Position numbers and translations under genes: made by a program. A stretch of 64,000 nucleotides of DNA from Chloroflexota bacterium (GTDB lineage Bacteria > Chloroflexota > UBA11872): assembly GCA_026708035.1 (NCBI GenBank), contig JAPOVQ010000015.1, positions 1-64,000 on the forward strand, written 5' to 3'. Under the pieces are notes generated by a model. It did not search any database. It saw only the letters and a list, made by a program, of their open reading frames with translations, and was not told the origin of the DNA. Positions 8,835 through 16,626 of the stretch are shown piece after piece. Position 1 is the stretch's first letter, and the number at the start of each line of letters is the position of its first letter.

Positions 8835-8862
8835 ATTCCCGCAGCCTTCTTCTGGCGGGAAT
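8835..8862. repeat. ATTCCCGC...GCGGGAAT inverted repeat
   Basis: An 8-bp inverted repeat with a 12-base loop, followed by GACG. A second member of this kind with a shorter loop lies at 53190-53209. The form resembles the short dispersed repeats with ATTCCC / GGGAAT ends known from many genomes. Confidence 0.6.
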
Positions 8863-8908
8863 GACGAATGGGGGAACGGAGGTGGTGGACTGGATTCCCG
8901 CTGCCGCC

Positions 8909-9293
8909 CTATGGCGCCGATCGCCGGAGCGGATGGCGCCAGCGGAGCCCCGGGAATCGGCTGAAGTCGGCGTCGGTGGACACGATCGTGCACCCGTGCT
9001 CGATGGCCACCGCCGCGTGTTGGGCGTCCGCCACCAGCTTCCCGGTTGCCGCGGAATTTCGGCACAGGTCCTCGAAGATCGCGAGGTGGTCGGGCCCGGG
9101 GCCCACGATGCGCGCCGTCGGCCGTTCCACGAGCGACGCGACGAAGGCAATCGCCGTGCCAGTGGTCGATGGCGGATCGAAAATCTGTGGGTTGGTGGCG
9201 ATGCGGACGAATCCAGCGAGCACCAGCACTGACAAGGCGAAGGGTTCCGGTCCGGTCGCCAGGCGGGTGACCCAGTCGGCGTAGGCGGGCCTG
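8909..9293 (-). pseudogene. vapC: vapC, 3' part of interrupted PIN-domain toxin
   Basis: Read leftward from the element boundary, the frame gives LRPAYADWV, then GPEPFALSVLVLAGFVRIATNP, a typical VapC middle, and ends with GCTIVSTDADFSRFPGLRW, the C-terminal acidic cluster of PIN ribonucleases. The N-terminal strand with the first catalytic Asp is missing here. It is found at 28297-28367, on the far side of the 19-kb element. Joining the two at the shared AGT gives one open frame (DSSPDHPTR-LRPAYADWV). The toxin is therefore inactive while the element is in place, unless a downstream TTG start (9235) yields a fragment, which would lack the active-site Asp. Confidence 0.85.
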
Positions 9294-9314
9294 AGTTGAC
9301 GGTAGACAGTACCG
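9294..9314. repeat. left attachment half-site (attL) and 19-bp inverted end repeat
   Basis: AGT core (9294-9296) overlapping the first base of TTGACGGTAGACAGTACCG (9296-9314). The repeat contains a nested 5-bp inverted repeat (CGGTA / TACCG). In the circular form the two ends would join into one palindromic attP centred on G. Confidence 0.85.
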
Positions 9315-9446
9315 TCTTTGAATTGCGGCTGGTCCTGTGAGCGTCACAGGGTTCTTCGCGCAATCGTCTTGAAGCAGACAGACGTAGGCACCGCGTCATT
9401 ACCAATGCTCTGTCGGCGACAAGACGAATGGCCCCAAGCGGTCGCT

Positions 9447-12278
9447 TCATAGACGTTGGTTAGAGACGACGGGCTCTGAAGCCAGGAGGCCGCGAAGCGT
9501 GTTCAGGTCCGGTAGCGCCAAGACTTTGGACAGCCCTTCGTCTATGGCGCGGCGAGCGAGACAGTGGGACATGGCGGGGAGGCGTTGGAATTCGGCGTCG
9601 GTCATTTGGTCGAAGAGGTGGGCGAGGCTCTGCCGCTGAGTGGGTTTGAGACGGCGGGTGTCGAGGACGGGCAGTTGTTGCAGGTCGGCTTTCTTGAGGG
9701 CGACCCAGCCGCCTTCAGTGCTGGTGCGCTGGGCGACGATGGTCAAGAGGCCCAGGCTGGAGTTGAGCCAGAAGGCGAGGGCTTTTTCGATCGACGCGTC
9801 GTCGACGCGGATGGGCCACCAGACGTTTGAGAGCACATTCGTCTGTGAGCGCATGGCAACAATTCGGGCTGTGTTGAGGCGCAGTCTCTCGGATACGAGC
9901 AGCCGGCCCGCCTTGCTCCACAACTGATTGAGGGGTTTGAGACGACGGCCTGGTCGGGGTTCGACCAGTGGCGCCAGGTATTTGTCAGGTGGGGCCGTCA
10001 GGCGTTTTTGTTGCTCGGTGTCGTGGTTCATCACGATGGGATAGGCGGTTGCGGTGGCTGTGAGTTCAAAGCCGTCCCACACGTCCCGTCGGTCGGGCCC
10101 GACCTGACCGAGTTCGTCGACCCGGCAGAGCGGAACGCGGGCAGCGTGAGTCTCGCCTGGAACCCAGACTTCGCCATCGTCGAGGAGCCTGAGCGCGCTG
10201 CGCAACAGGTCGGCGCGAGCGAACTGGATGCCGGTCCACTGGGTGCCGACGAGCTTCGATTCCGGGAGGGAGGCAACCTCACCGACGTGCTGTCCGTCAA
10301 CCTCCAGCAGGGCCGTTCCCGAGTCTTCGAGTCTGGCTGACGTTGTAGCGGTAACGGCGCTGGCCAGCCGGTGGGCGTCCAGCACGCCCTCCGGGTTTTG
10401 CCAGAGGTTGACGAAGGTGGTGCGGTGGTCGGCGATTGCGCCATTCTCGGGACGACGGGTCGCGATGAGCAGGGCCTCGGAGAGGTCGGTGCTGTCGGAG
10501 AAGTTCCAGCGACTCGGGTCGTGGGAGGTGATGACCATGTCCAGGGCAAAGTCGCGCTGGATCAGGTCGCGGGTCTGCCGCCAGGAAGGTCCGGTGCAGA
10601 CGGTGGCGGGGAGCACCAAGGCCAGGCGGCCCTCGCCGGGCCGCAGCTTGGGTGAGGCCGCGGCAACGAAGGCCGCGCCGAGGCCAGCGGTGGCAGATGC
10701 CTGCCTGGACGTGAGACGGCGCGAGAGTTCGTTCTGAAGTCTGCGTCGGTCACGCGCGGGCAGGCTTCCAAACAGCAGGTTGCCGCCCACGGAGCGGGTG
10801 AACGGCGGGTTCATGATGGCGAGGTCGAGGTTCGGCAGGGTGACGTCCTGCCCTTCCGCCGCGCCACGAGGACCGCGACCGGAGACCCTGGCGCGGTCCA
10901 GCGTGGCGATGCCCATATCGGCGGGAGACAGCGCGTGCTGGACGGCTACCGAGTCCGATTGCAGGAAATCCAGGGAGCCGAGCGAAATCTCGGAACCTTC
11001 CGCCCCCAGGGACATGACGTACAGGTTCATGCGGTCGAATTGAATCTCGGGATTGAGCATGGCGAGGCTGGTGGCGGCGAAGTGGACGGCGGAGAGTTGG
11101 ACGTCGTAGCCGTGCAAGGCCTCCTCGACCATGGCCTTGTGGAGATCGGCGGAGCGGCTACCCCCGGCCTCACGGTGACGGCGTTCGGCTTCGGTGGCGA
11201 CGGCCATGAGGAGGGTGCCGGTGCCGCAGGCGAGGTCGGCCACGGTGAGCGAGGCGGGGAACTCGTGGTCGCGCCAGTCCACCTGTGGCCAGTCGTGAAA
11301 GACGAGCCGCGTGAGCAAGGTGGCGGCGGGGACGGAGGTGTAGTAGGCGCCGGTGAACTTGGCGTCGGTGAGCAGGGTGTGGAAGAGGCGGCCGGAGAGG
11401 TCGTGACCTTCGACCCTGCGGGTGCGCTGGACGGCGTCGAGCAGGGGTTGGATGACTGGCAGCTGAGTGTCGTCCGGGCCGTCCAGTAGCACATCGAGAA
11501 TGTCGATGGCGAGTTCGAAGACGGGCACGTAGTCGATCTGTTCACAGACGTAGTGCCAGGCGTCGCGAAGGCCGGAAATGCCCTGGTGGAGGGTCTCCCT
11601 GACGGTGGGAACGTCGTCATTCGCGGTGGCGAGGCGATCCTGAAAGGCGAGGGCGTTGAAGAGGACGAGGCAGCCGATGCGCAGGGCGGCGGCGCGGTCT
11701 TTTTCCTGGTCGGTCCGGGCGATGATGTCGGCGATGCGGCGGGATATGCGCTGGTGCCGAGCGACGTGACCGGCGGCCTGTTCGAGCGCGTGACCGACCA
11801 CGCCGGCAGCGGCTGCCACGCGGTCGACGCCCTCCAGGTCCAGCGGTAAGACGCGTAGCTGGTCGGCCAGTTCGGCCACCGACCCGCGTCTGACTGTCCT
11901 CGGCTCATGCGGGGTACCTCGGGCACCGTGGAGCCACCACTGGAGCTCCGCATCCTCAAGGCCGGCCTTGGTGTTTTCCACGTGCCGAAGATGGTCGGGA
12001 TAGAGGACGCCAAACGCTCCCAGAGCTTCGGGAATGTCGTTCAAGCGAGCGTCGAGTTGATCTTCAAGGAGATGGCGAGCGCCGTCCCACTTGCATTCAA
12101 GAATCACCGGATCGCCGGTTCGCAACTGGACGCTGATGTCAGGCGCGCCCCTCCGGCTGCGGCGCTCCGCTCTGGCTGATAGGCCGTAGCCGCGCAGGGA
12201 CTCCGCAAGAAGGACGTTGACGCCTTCCTCGCGAATAGATTCGGAGTTGTGCCGCCTAACCGCCATTGTCGATTGCAC
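9447..12278 (-). CDS. nuclease-methyltransferase fusion, type IIG-like restriction-modification enzyme
   Basis: A 943-residue single-chain enzyme. The N-terminus carries a PD-(D/E)XK nuclease signature: P46-D47 in RGAPDIS and E61-C-K63 in VILECKWD. A helical region follows, then an adenine-methylase core with SAM motif ADLACGTGTLLMA (about 348-359) and the catalytic NPPF at 490-493. The C-terminal third, with LVSERLRLNTARIVAMRS and WLNSSLGLLTIV, resembles target-recognition regions of TaqI/Eco57I-type enzymes. It would both methylate and cut DNA at its own site. The start is GTG at 12278, with ATG at 12266 as the alternative. The end of the XRE gene lies 27 bases upstream, so the three leftward genes form one operon. 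Target sequence unknown. Confidence 0.8.
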   Translation of the reverse strand: MQSTMAVRRHNSESIREEGVNVLLAESLRGYGLSARAERRSRRGAPDISVQLRTGDPVILECKWDGARHLLEDQLDARLNDIPEALGAFGVLYPDHLRHVENTKAGLEDAELQWWLHGARGTPHEPRTVRRGSVAELADQLRVLPLDLEGVDRVAAAAGVVGHALEQAAGHVARHQRISRRIADIIARTDQEKDRAAALRIGCLVLFNALAFQDRLATANDDVPTVRETLHQGISGLRDAWHYVCEQIDYVPVFELAIDILDVLLDGPDDTQLPVIQPLLDAVQRTRRVEGHDLSGRLFHTLLTDAKFTGAYYTSVPAATLLTRLVFHDWPQVDWRDHEFPASLTVADLACGTGTLLMAVATEAERRHREAGGSRSADLHKAMVEEALHGYDVQLSAVHFAATSLAMLNPEIQFDRMNLYVMSLGAEGSEISLGSLDFLQSDSVAVQHALSPADMGIATLDRARVSGRGPRGAAEGQDVTLPNLDLAIMNPPFTRSVGGNLLFGSLPARDRRRLQNELSRRLTSRQASATAGLGAAFVAAASPKLRPGEGRLALVLPATVCTGPSWRQTRDLIQRDFALDMVITSHDPSRWNFSDSTDLSEALLIATRRPENGAIADHRTTFVNLWQNPEGVLDAHRLASAVTATTSARLEDSGTALLEVDGQHVGEVASLPESKLVGTQWTGIQFARADLLRSALRLLDDGEVWVPGETHAARVPLCRVDELGQVGPDRRDVWDGFELTATATAYPIVMNHDTEQQKRLTAPPDKYLAPLVEPRPGRRLKPLNQLWSKAGRLLVSERLRLNTARIVAMRSQTNVLSNVWWPIRVDDASIEKALAFWLNSSLGLLTIVAQRTSTEGGWVALKKADLQQLPVLDTRRLKPTQRQSLAHLFDQMTDAEFQRLPAMSHCLARRAIDEGLSKVLALPDLNTLRGLLASEPVVSNQRL

Positions 12279-12305
12279 CGCCGCTGAGGATTCCTGGAAC
12301 CGTGA

Positions 12306-12746
12306 TCAGCGGGGTCCCATGGTTGGAGCCGAAGTGTTCGCCTCCACACCCAAGGCGCTCACGACCTGTTTGATCCGCGTCAGGCTTGCGGACGCGTAGT
12401 CGGTCGCCTCGTACCGCTGTATCTGCTGCTCCTTCAGGCTGAGCCGCTCCGCCAAGTCTCTCTGGCTCAAGCCTTGCGAGATGCGAGCCTTAATCAGAGT
12501 GGCCGGCAATTCGGCGACCACGTTCAGGTCCTCGATCTCGAAGTTGCCAGCCTTGAGGGATTCATACTCGCGCAATTGCTCCTCAAGGTCTGCCAGCTGG
12601 CTTCTCACGGCGTCCTCCCGCGCTTTGGCGATAAGGGGATGCGCCCCGTCGGTTTCCCCGGAGCGCTGCCTCAAGCTGGCGAGGGTCTGCGAGAACCGCT
12701 CCGCCTGATTCTTGGTGATCCGGTACTGCTGTTCGTTCTTGATCAT
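12306..12746 (-). CDS. XRE-family helix-turn-helix regulator
   Basis: A 146-residue protein with a helical N-terminal half (residues 1-75, Glu/Gln/Arg-rich, probably coiled coil) and a C-terminal XRE HTH domain: LPATLIKARISQGLSQRDLAERL, then LKEQQIQRYEATDYASASLTRI, ending near residue 140. The ATG at 12746 overlaps the stop of the upstream DUF6932-type gene by 4 bases (ATGA), so the two are translationally coupled. The arrangement is like a toxin followed by its antitoxin/repressor. It could also control the downstream restriction enzyme, like the controller proteins of restriction-modification systems. A likely operator is the palindrome at 13191-13203. Confidence 0.85.
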   Translation of the reverse strand: MIKNEQQYRITKNQAERFSQTLASLRQRSGETDGAHPLIAKAREDAVRSQLADLEEQLREYESLKAGNFEIEDLNVVAELPATLIKARISQGLSQRDLAERLSLKEQQIQRYEATDYASASLTRIKQVVSALGVEANTSAPTMGPR

Positions 12747-13183
12747 GCGAGGCCTCTCAGGTCTATAGCGACGATCCCTTTGGGCTTCCCGGTCTCTTTG
12801 TCTGTCTGGAAGAACTCCAGAAACGACAGGCCGTCGGAGTCTGCGATGACCGAGGCTGGGAAAAGCTCGCCCCGGTATTTGGCCTTCTGGGTGGCTCGCC
12901 CTGGATCGAAGGTCAGGAGCACGGGATCGAGGGCTGCCGGATCGACGCCAGCCTCGTCCCAGCAGGCGTCGTAGTCGTTGGGCCTCGTCGTGCTCGTCAC
13001 GAAGCTCCCATCGACATAGACGGTCCGGCAGCCCGCGCCCTTTAAATCCTCCAGCGCGGCCTTGAGACCTGTCATGAGGTGCTGCCTCCAAGGAGTGTTC
13101 CCGAACCTATCCTGCAACTCGTCCCAGCCGGCCCAGTGCACGCCGGCCGGAAGGAGTCCATCGGCGTCCAACTGGGGAATCAT
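12743..13183 (-). CDS. DUF6932-type protein, nucleotidyltransferase-like, possible toxin
   Basis: A 146-residue protein of the family with LLPAGVHWAGWDELQDRFG at the N-terminus, VYVDGSFVTSTTRPNDYDACWD in the middle and the KPKGIVAIDL ending. The GSF...DYD arrangement is like the GS...DxD active site of minimal nucleotidyltransferases, as in MNT/AbiEii-type toxins. The ATG at 13183 is preferred over upstream GTG/TTG starts because family proteins begin close to this point and because it falls just downstream of a good promoter. It is coupled to the XRE gene by a 4-base overlap, a toxin-antitoxin-like pair. The activity is inferred only from the motif. Confidence 0.75.
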   Translation of the reverse strand: MIPQLDADGLLPAGVHWAGWDELQDRFGNTPWRQHLMTGLKAALEDLKGAGCRTVYVDGSFVTSTTRPNDYDACWDEAGVDPAALDPVLLTFDPGRATQKAKYRGELFPASVIADSDGLSFLEFFQTDKETGKPKGIVAIDLRGLA

Positions 13184-13190
13184 ATGCACA

Positions 13191-13219
13191 ACAATATTAT
13201 TGTGTGCAAGGCTTGTCCA
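13191..13219 (-). promoter_or_regulatory. promoter and palindromic operator of the TA / restriction operon
   Basis: On the minus strand TGGACA (13214-13219) and TATTGT (13191-13196) are spaced by 17 bases. The -10 lies in the perfect palindrome ACAATA-T-TATTGT (13191-13203), which extends to TGCAC...GTGCA arms with one bulged base. The start codon at 13183 follows almost at once, so the transcript would be leaderless or nearly so. The XRE protein is the obvious candidate to bind here. Confidence 0.6.
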
Positions 13220-13569
13220 TGTATCGAGCCATCGACGCACGTCCGCTGCCGTGCCGACGTCTGTGGAGCGTCTCCAACCTGTGTCCTCCAACGTCCCCAC
13301 CAGGCTAGACGAAATTGAGGGCTTTCGCCCTGAGATTCTGCGTGGCGCTGTAGCTCCAGACGTTCAGCACGCGCCTTGGGTCGCGGCTGGCCCCCGATCC
13401 CCCATCGGCTAGACTCCGGCTCCTTGGCCTTCGCGGACTTCCTTAGCGCGCAGGTCGTGCAAGGCACGCCAGGTAACCGCAGTAACGTTCGGCCCGCTTG
13501 GTGGAGTCGCCGGTCAGCGGGCGTAGAATTGGGACGGGTGGCGCATTCGGCCTGCGGGCCGGGTGAGAA

Positions 13570-13626
13570 TTGAAGCATAAACAACGCCTGCTTTACACTA
13601 GCTGCCCGAGTCCAAGTGAATTGGAC
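13570..13626 (+). promoter_or_regulatory. putative cas operon promoter and leader hairpin
   Basis: TTGAAG (13570-13575) and TACACT (13594-13599), 18 bases apart, give a plausible promoter for cas3. A hairpin GTCCAA-GTGAA-TTGGAC (13610-13626), followed by GCC and five T residues, lies in the leader and could attenuate transcription. An AAGGA ribosome site (13640-13644) precedes the TTG at 13651. The rest of 13184-13560 shows no gene. Confidence 0.45.
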
Positions 13627-13650
13627 GCCTTTTTGGCCTAAGGAAACGGT

Positions 13651-14229
13651 TTGTCGGAAGAAGGGCAGTCGCCGGTCTATACTTGGTGCCACTGGGCTAA
13701 GGCCAACCAAAACGGCGCAGCGCCTATCCACCTGCTCGAGCACCACCTTGCCGATGTCGGTGCATGCTTTGAAGCGCTGGTTGCCCAGCCGACCATCAGA
13801 CGACGGCTCGCGCATACCGCCAATTGCGACGATCTCGACCGAACCACCGTGTCTCGGCTGGCGGTCTTCGCCGCCCTACACGACGTTGGAAAGGTCAACA
13901 CGGGCTTCCAGACCCAAATCTGGTGTGACAGGGAACTCCAGGATGGCTACCGCCCGACGAGGGCGGGACACACATCCGACTTGGTTCCGGTACTTCTTCG
14001 TGACGATCACAGTACGTCGGAGTGGTTCTGCGACGCGATCGGATGGAATGCCCACATGGCGCACTGGGACGCGGATGATGGGCGTACAGCCTCCGCACTG
14101 TTTGTAGCGGCGCTATCACACCACGGCAAGCCACTCGATCTCTATAACCCTCCGCAGAGGAACCCGCGGATTTGGAGGTCTACGGCCGACTCAACCCCCG
14201 CAGATGCGCCGAACGGATTGGCGCCTTAG
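13651..14229 (+). CDS. cas3: Cas3, N-terminal HD nuclease part (frame broken downstream)
   Basis: 192 residues as read. This is the HD phosphohydrolase domain of a type I-E Cas3: HLLEHHLADV (27-36), ALHDVGK with the HD dyad at 77-78, GHT at 107, and ALSHHGKP (155-161), which together bind the metal ions for single-strand DNA cleavage. A TTG start at 13651 is supported by AAGGA six bases upstream. The homologous text runs to about NPPQRNPRIW, then the frame drifts and stops at 14229. The continuation is found one frame away in the next entry. Either the gene has a one-base deletion, a sequencing error is present, or ribosomes shift by -1. No classical slippery site is evident. Confidence 0.85.
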   Translation: MSEEGQSPVYTWCHWAKANQNGAAPIHLLEHHLADVGACFEALVAQPTIRRRLAHTANCDDLDRTTVSRLAVFAALHDVGKVNTGFQTQIWCDRELQDGYRPTRAGHTSDLVPVLLRDDHSTSEWFCDAIGWNAHMAHWDADDGRTASALFVAALSHHGKPLDLYNPPQRNPRIWRSTADSTPADAPNGLAP

Positions 14230-16313
14230 TCAAGGATTGGTTTCCCGCGGCGTTCACTGACACCGGATCGCCGCTGCCATCCTCTCCCGCCTTTCAGCAT
14301 CACTTTCTCGGTCTCTGCAATTGGGCCGACTGGATTGGCTCAAACAAGCGCTGGTTCCCTTTTCTTGACGAACCCCGGGACAGCTATATCGAGGATGCCC
14401 GGCGACAAGCCAAGAATGCCATCAATGCGATAGGGCTGGAGTTACTCGGCCAGCGTAGGGGCTTTGTCGGAATGCCCGAATTCGGGGAGCTGTTTGACAT
14501 ACCCGGATCGCCTGGGCCTAACGCAATCCAAGAGACCGCGCAGCGCATGCCGACGGATCAGCGACTGGTCATCATCGAGTCCGAGACCGGCTCCGGCAAG
14601 ACGGAGGCCGCGCTGTGGCGTTTCGCACACCTGTACGAACAACGTCTGGTGGACGGCCTCTACTTCGCCCTGCCCACGCGCACGGCCGCGGTGCAGATCC
14701 ACCGGCGTGTCAAGCGCTTCATCGGCAAACTACTGTCGCATTACCGACCGTCCGTGGTACTCGCCGTGCCAGGGTACGAAGCCGCCCCGGATGAGAATGG
14801 CGTGCGCCTGCCGGACTACGACTTCTCGGCGGCCGGCGAGCGCGATGACGACAGACCGTGGGCCGCCGAGCACCCCAAGCGGTTCCTCGCCGCCCAAGTC
14901 GCCGTTGGCACGGTGGACCAGGCGATGCTGAGTGTGCTTCCGGTCAAGAACGCCCATATGCGAGCCGCGTGCCTGGCGCGCAATCTCTTGGTCATAGACG
15001 AGGTCCACGCCTCCGACACCTACATGAGCGCCATACTCCGAGCGCTGCTCGACGCCCATGTTGGTGCCGGCGGCTACGCACTGCTGATGTCCGCTACGCT
15101 CGGCTCCGCAGCCCGCTTGCGCTGGCTCTTCCGGCGGTGCCGCGACAGCGAACTCCCACGCCTCTCGCTGCATGACGCGATTGAGACCGACTACCCGGCC
15201 GTCACCACCACGGGAAACTCCAAAGAAGAAGTGGTCGTCCGAGCCGGCGAGAACAACCAAGAGAAGCGCGTCCGTGTCGCGGCCATGCCGCGAATGCATG
15301 ACTTCGACGGCACCGCCCACCACGCGTTGACGGCCGCCCGCGCTGGCGCCAAGGTGCTGGTGGTTCGCAACACCGTTGACTACGCCATCAAGACGCAGCA
15401 GGCGATTGAGCAGTTGGCTGGCCCCGATGACGCCAAGCTACTTTTCGCCGTCCGCGACGTGCCAACGCTGCATCATGGTCGCTTCGCCCCCGGCGACCGG
15501 GCATTGCTCGATGAGCGGGTCGATGATCTGCTTGGCAAAGGCCGACAGCCTGGAGGGCAAGTCGTCATCGGCACGCAAACGCTGGAGCAGTCGCTGGACA
15601 TCGACGCGGACCTGCTCGTGACCGACCTGTGCCCGGTCGACGTGCTGCTCCAGCGCATCGGTCGGCTGCACCGCCACCGGCGCAATGACACGCACCGGCC
15701 CAACGGCTACGGTACGCCGGCCTGCCGCGTCCTGACGCCGCCGGATAACGATCTATCCTCCTTGCTGGAGAACACGCCAACCGCGAACGGCTTGGGAACG
15801 CATGGCCGTGTATACGAGGACTTGAGGATCTTGGAGGCTACGCGGCGGCTGATTGACGAATACCCGCAGTGGCGCATTCCCGAGATGAACCGGCGGCTGG
15901 TGGAGCGGGCAACGCATCGGCAAGCCTTGGACCAAATCACGCAGGAAATGGGTGACGATTGGATGGCGCACGCGAATGAGGTCGACGGCGCGCAACTCGC
16001 GGACAGGGCCACTGGCCGCGGCGCCGTCGTCAGCCGGGACCTGACCTTCCTCGATAACATCGCTTTCCCAGGCAATGAGGAGCGGATGCGCACGCGCCTC
16101 GGCGATGATCGGATAGAGGTAGCCCTTGATCCACCACAGACCAGTTCGTTCGACGGGTCGCGCATGATCGCCACGCTGGCGTTGCCGCTACGCTGGCTGC
16201 CGTCTAAGGGAGTTCCTGAGCAGTCAGCGCCAACGCCCTCCGCTGACGGATTCGAGTTCGCCATCGGCGAGCGACGCTTCCGATACGATCGCTGGGGCCT
16301 GCGTCGCCTCTAG
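14172..16313 (+). CDS. cas3: Cas3, helicase part (continuation after frameshift)
   Basis: 713 residues, superfamily 2 helicase. Walker A is ESETGSGKTEA (137-147), the Walker B box IDEVH is at 275-279, motif III is LLMSATLG, and motif VI is QRIGRLHRHRR. It unwinds target DNA and feeds it to the HD nuclease after Cascade binding. The first residues (YGRLNPRRCAERIGALVKDWFPAAF) are homologous to the inside of Cas3, not to a natural N-terminus, and the TTG at 14172 has no ribosome site. This is therefore the rest of a single cas3 gene whose full length (about 890 residues) would be normal for the family. The frame change lies between about 14148 and 14190. Confidence 0.85.
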   Translation: MEVYGRLNPRRCAERIGALVKDWFPAAFTDTGSPLPSSPAFQHHFLGLCNWADWIGSNKRWFPFLDEPRDSYIEDARRQAKNAINAIGLELLGQRRGFVGMPEFGELFDIPGSPGPNAIQETAQRMPTDQRLVIIESETGSGKTEAALWRFAHLYEQRLVDGLYFALPTRTAAVQIHRRVKRFIGKLLSHYRPSVVLAVPGYEAAPDENGVRLPDYDFSAAGERDDDRPWAAEHPKRFLAAQVAVGTVDQAMLSVLPVKNAHMRAACLARNLLVIDEVHASDTYMSAILRALLDAHVGAGGYALLMSATLGSAARLRWLFRRCRDSELPRLSLHDAIETDYPAVTTTGNSKEEVVVRAGENNQEKRVRVAAMPRMHDFDGTAHHALTAARAGAKVLVVRNTVDYAIKTQQAIEQLAGPDDAKLLFAVRDVPTLHHGRFAPGDRALLDERVDDLLGKGRQPGGQVVIGTQTLEQSLDIDADLLVTDLCPVDVLLQRIGRLHRHRRNDTHRPNGYGTPACRVLTPPDNDLSSLLENTPTANGLGTHGRVYEDLRILEATRRLIDEYPQWRIPEMNRRLVERATHRQALDQITQEMGDDWMAHANEVDGAQLADRATGRGAVVSRDLTFLDNIAFPGNEERMRTRLGDDRIEVALDPPQTSSFDGSRMIATLALPLRWLPSKGVPEQSAPTPSADGFEFAIGERRFRYDRWGLRRL

Positions 16314-16332
16314 CCACCGCAGCCAAGGCGCT

Positions 16333-16361
16333 CACCTCCCCGCGTGTGCGGGGGAGCAGCG
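16333..16361 (+). repeat. orphan type I-E CRISPR-repeat-like hairpin between cas3 and cas8e
   Basis: CTCCCCGCGTGTGCGGGGGAG with short flanks has the stem-loop and length of type I-E repeats. It is closer to the CTCCCCGC-GTGT-GCGGGG type seen in other I-E systems than to this locus's own array repeat. It stands alone, with no second copy. It might be an old repeat or part of a crRNA-like regulatory RNA. A simple hairpin is also possible. Confidence 0.5.
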
Positions 16362-16391
16362 AGCGTCAGTGACTAGCGTGAAAGGGGATCG

Positions 16392-16598
16392 GTGTTCTCG
16401 AACGTGCCGCCACACTACGTGCGCGTCCAGTTGGCTGACGGTTCGCAACTGGACGTTTGGCTGCCGGATGGCCGATCGGCCATCTCGTTGAGCACTCCGC
16501 GTGCGGCCTGCGAGGTCCCGATTGAGACTGCCCACGCGCCCAAGAACTCGCCTCGGCGAGAGCTGCCGGGATCTCGGGGGTACCTGGGTTACTGGTAA
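16392..16598 (+). CDS. small hypothetical protein in the cas operon
   Basis: A 68-residue reading frame starting with GTG at 16392, a few bases after AAAGGGG (16380-16386), which is a good ribosome site for a gene this small. The first half (MFSNVPPHYVRVQLADGSQ, then LDVWLPDGRS) has the even hydrophobic spacing of a small beta domain. The second half is Arg/Pro-rich and less convincing. It lies between the orphan repeat and cas8e in the transcribed direction. I recognise no family. It could be a real small protein or a chance frame. Confidence 0.35.
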   Translation: MFSNVPPHYVRVQLADGSQLDVWLPDGRSAISLSTPRAACEVPIETAHAPKNSPRRELPGSRGYLGYW

Positions 16599-16626
16599 GG
16601 ACGCCCTACAACGGAGTCTAGGACGT

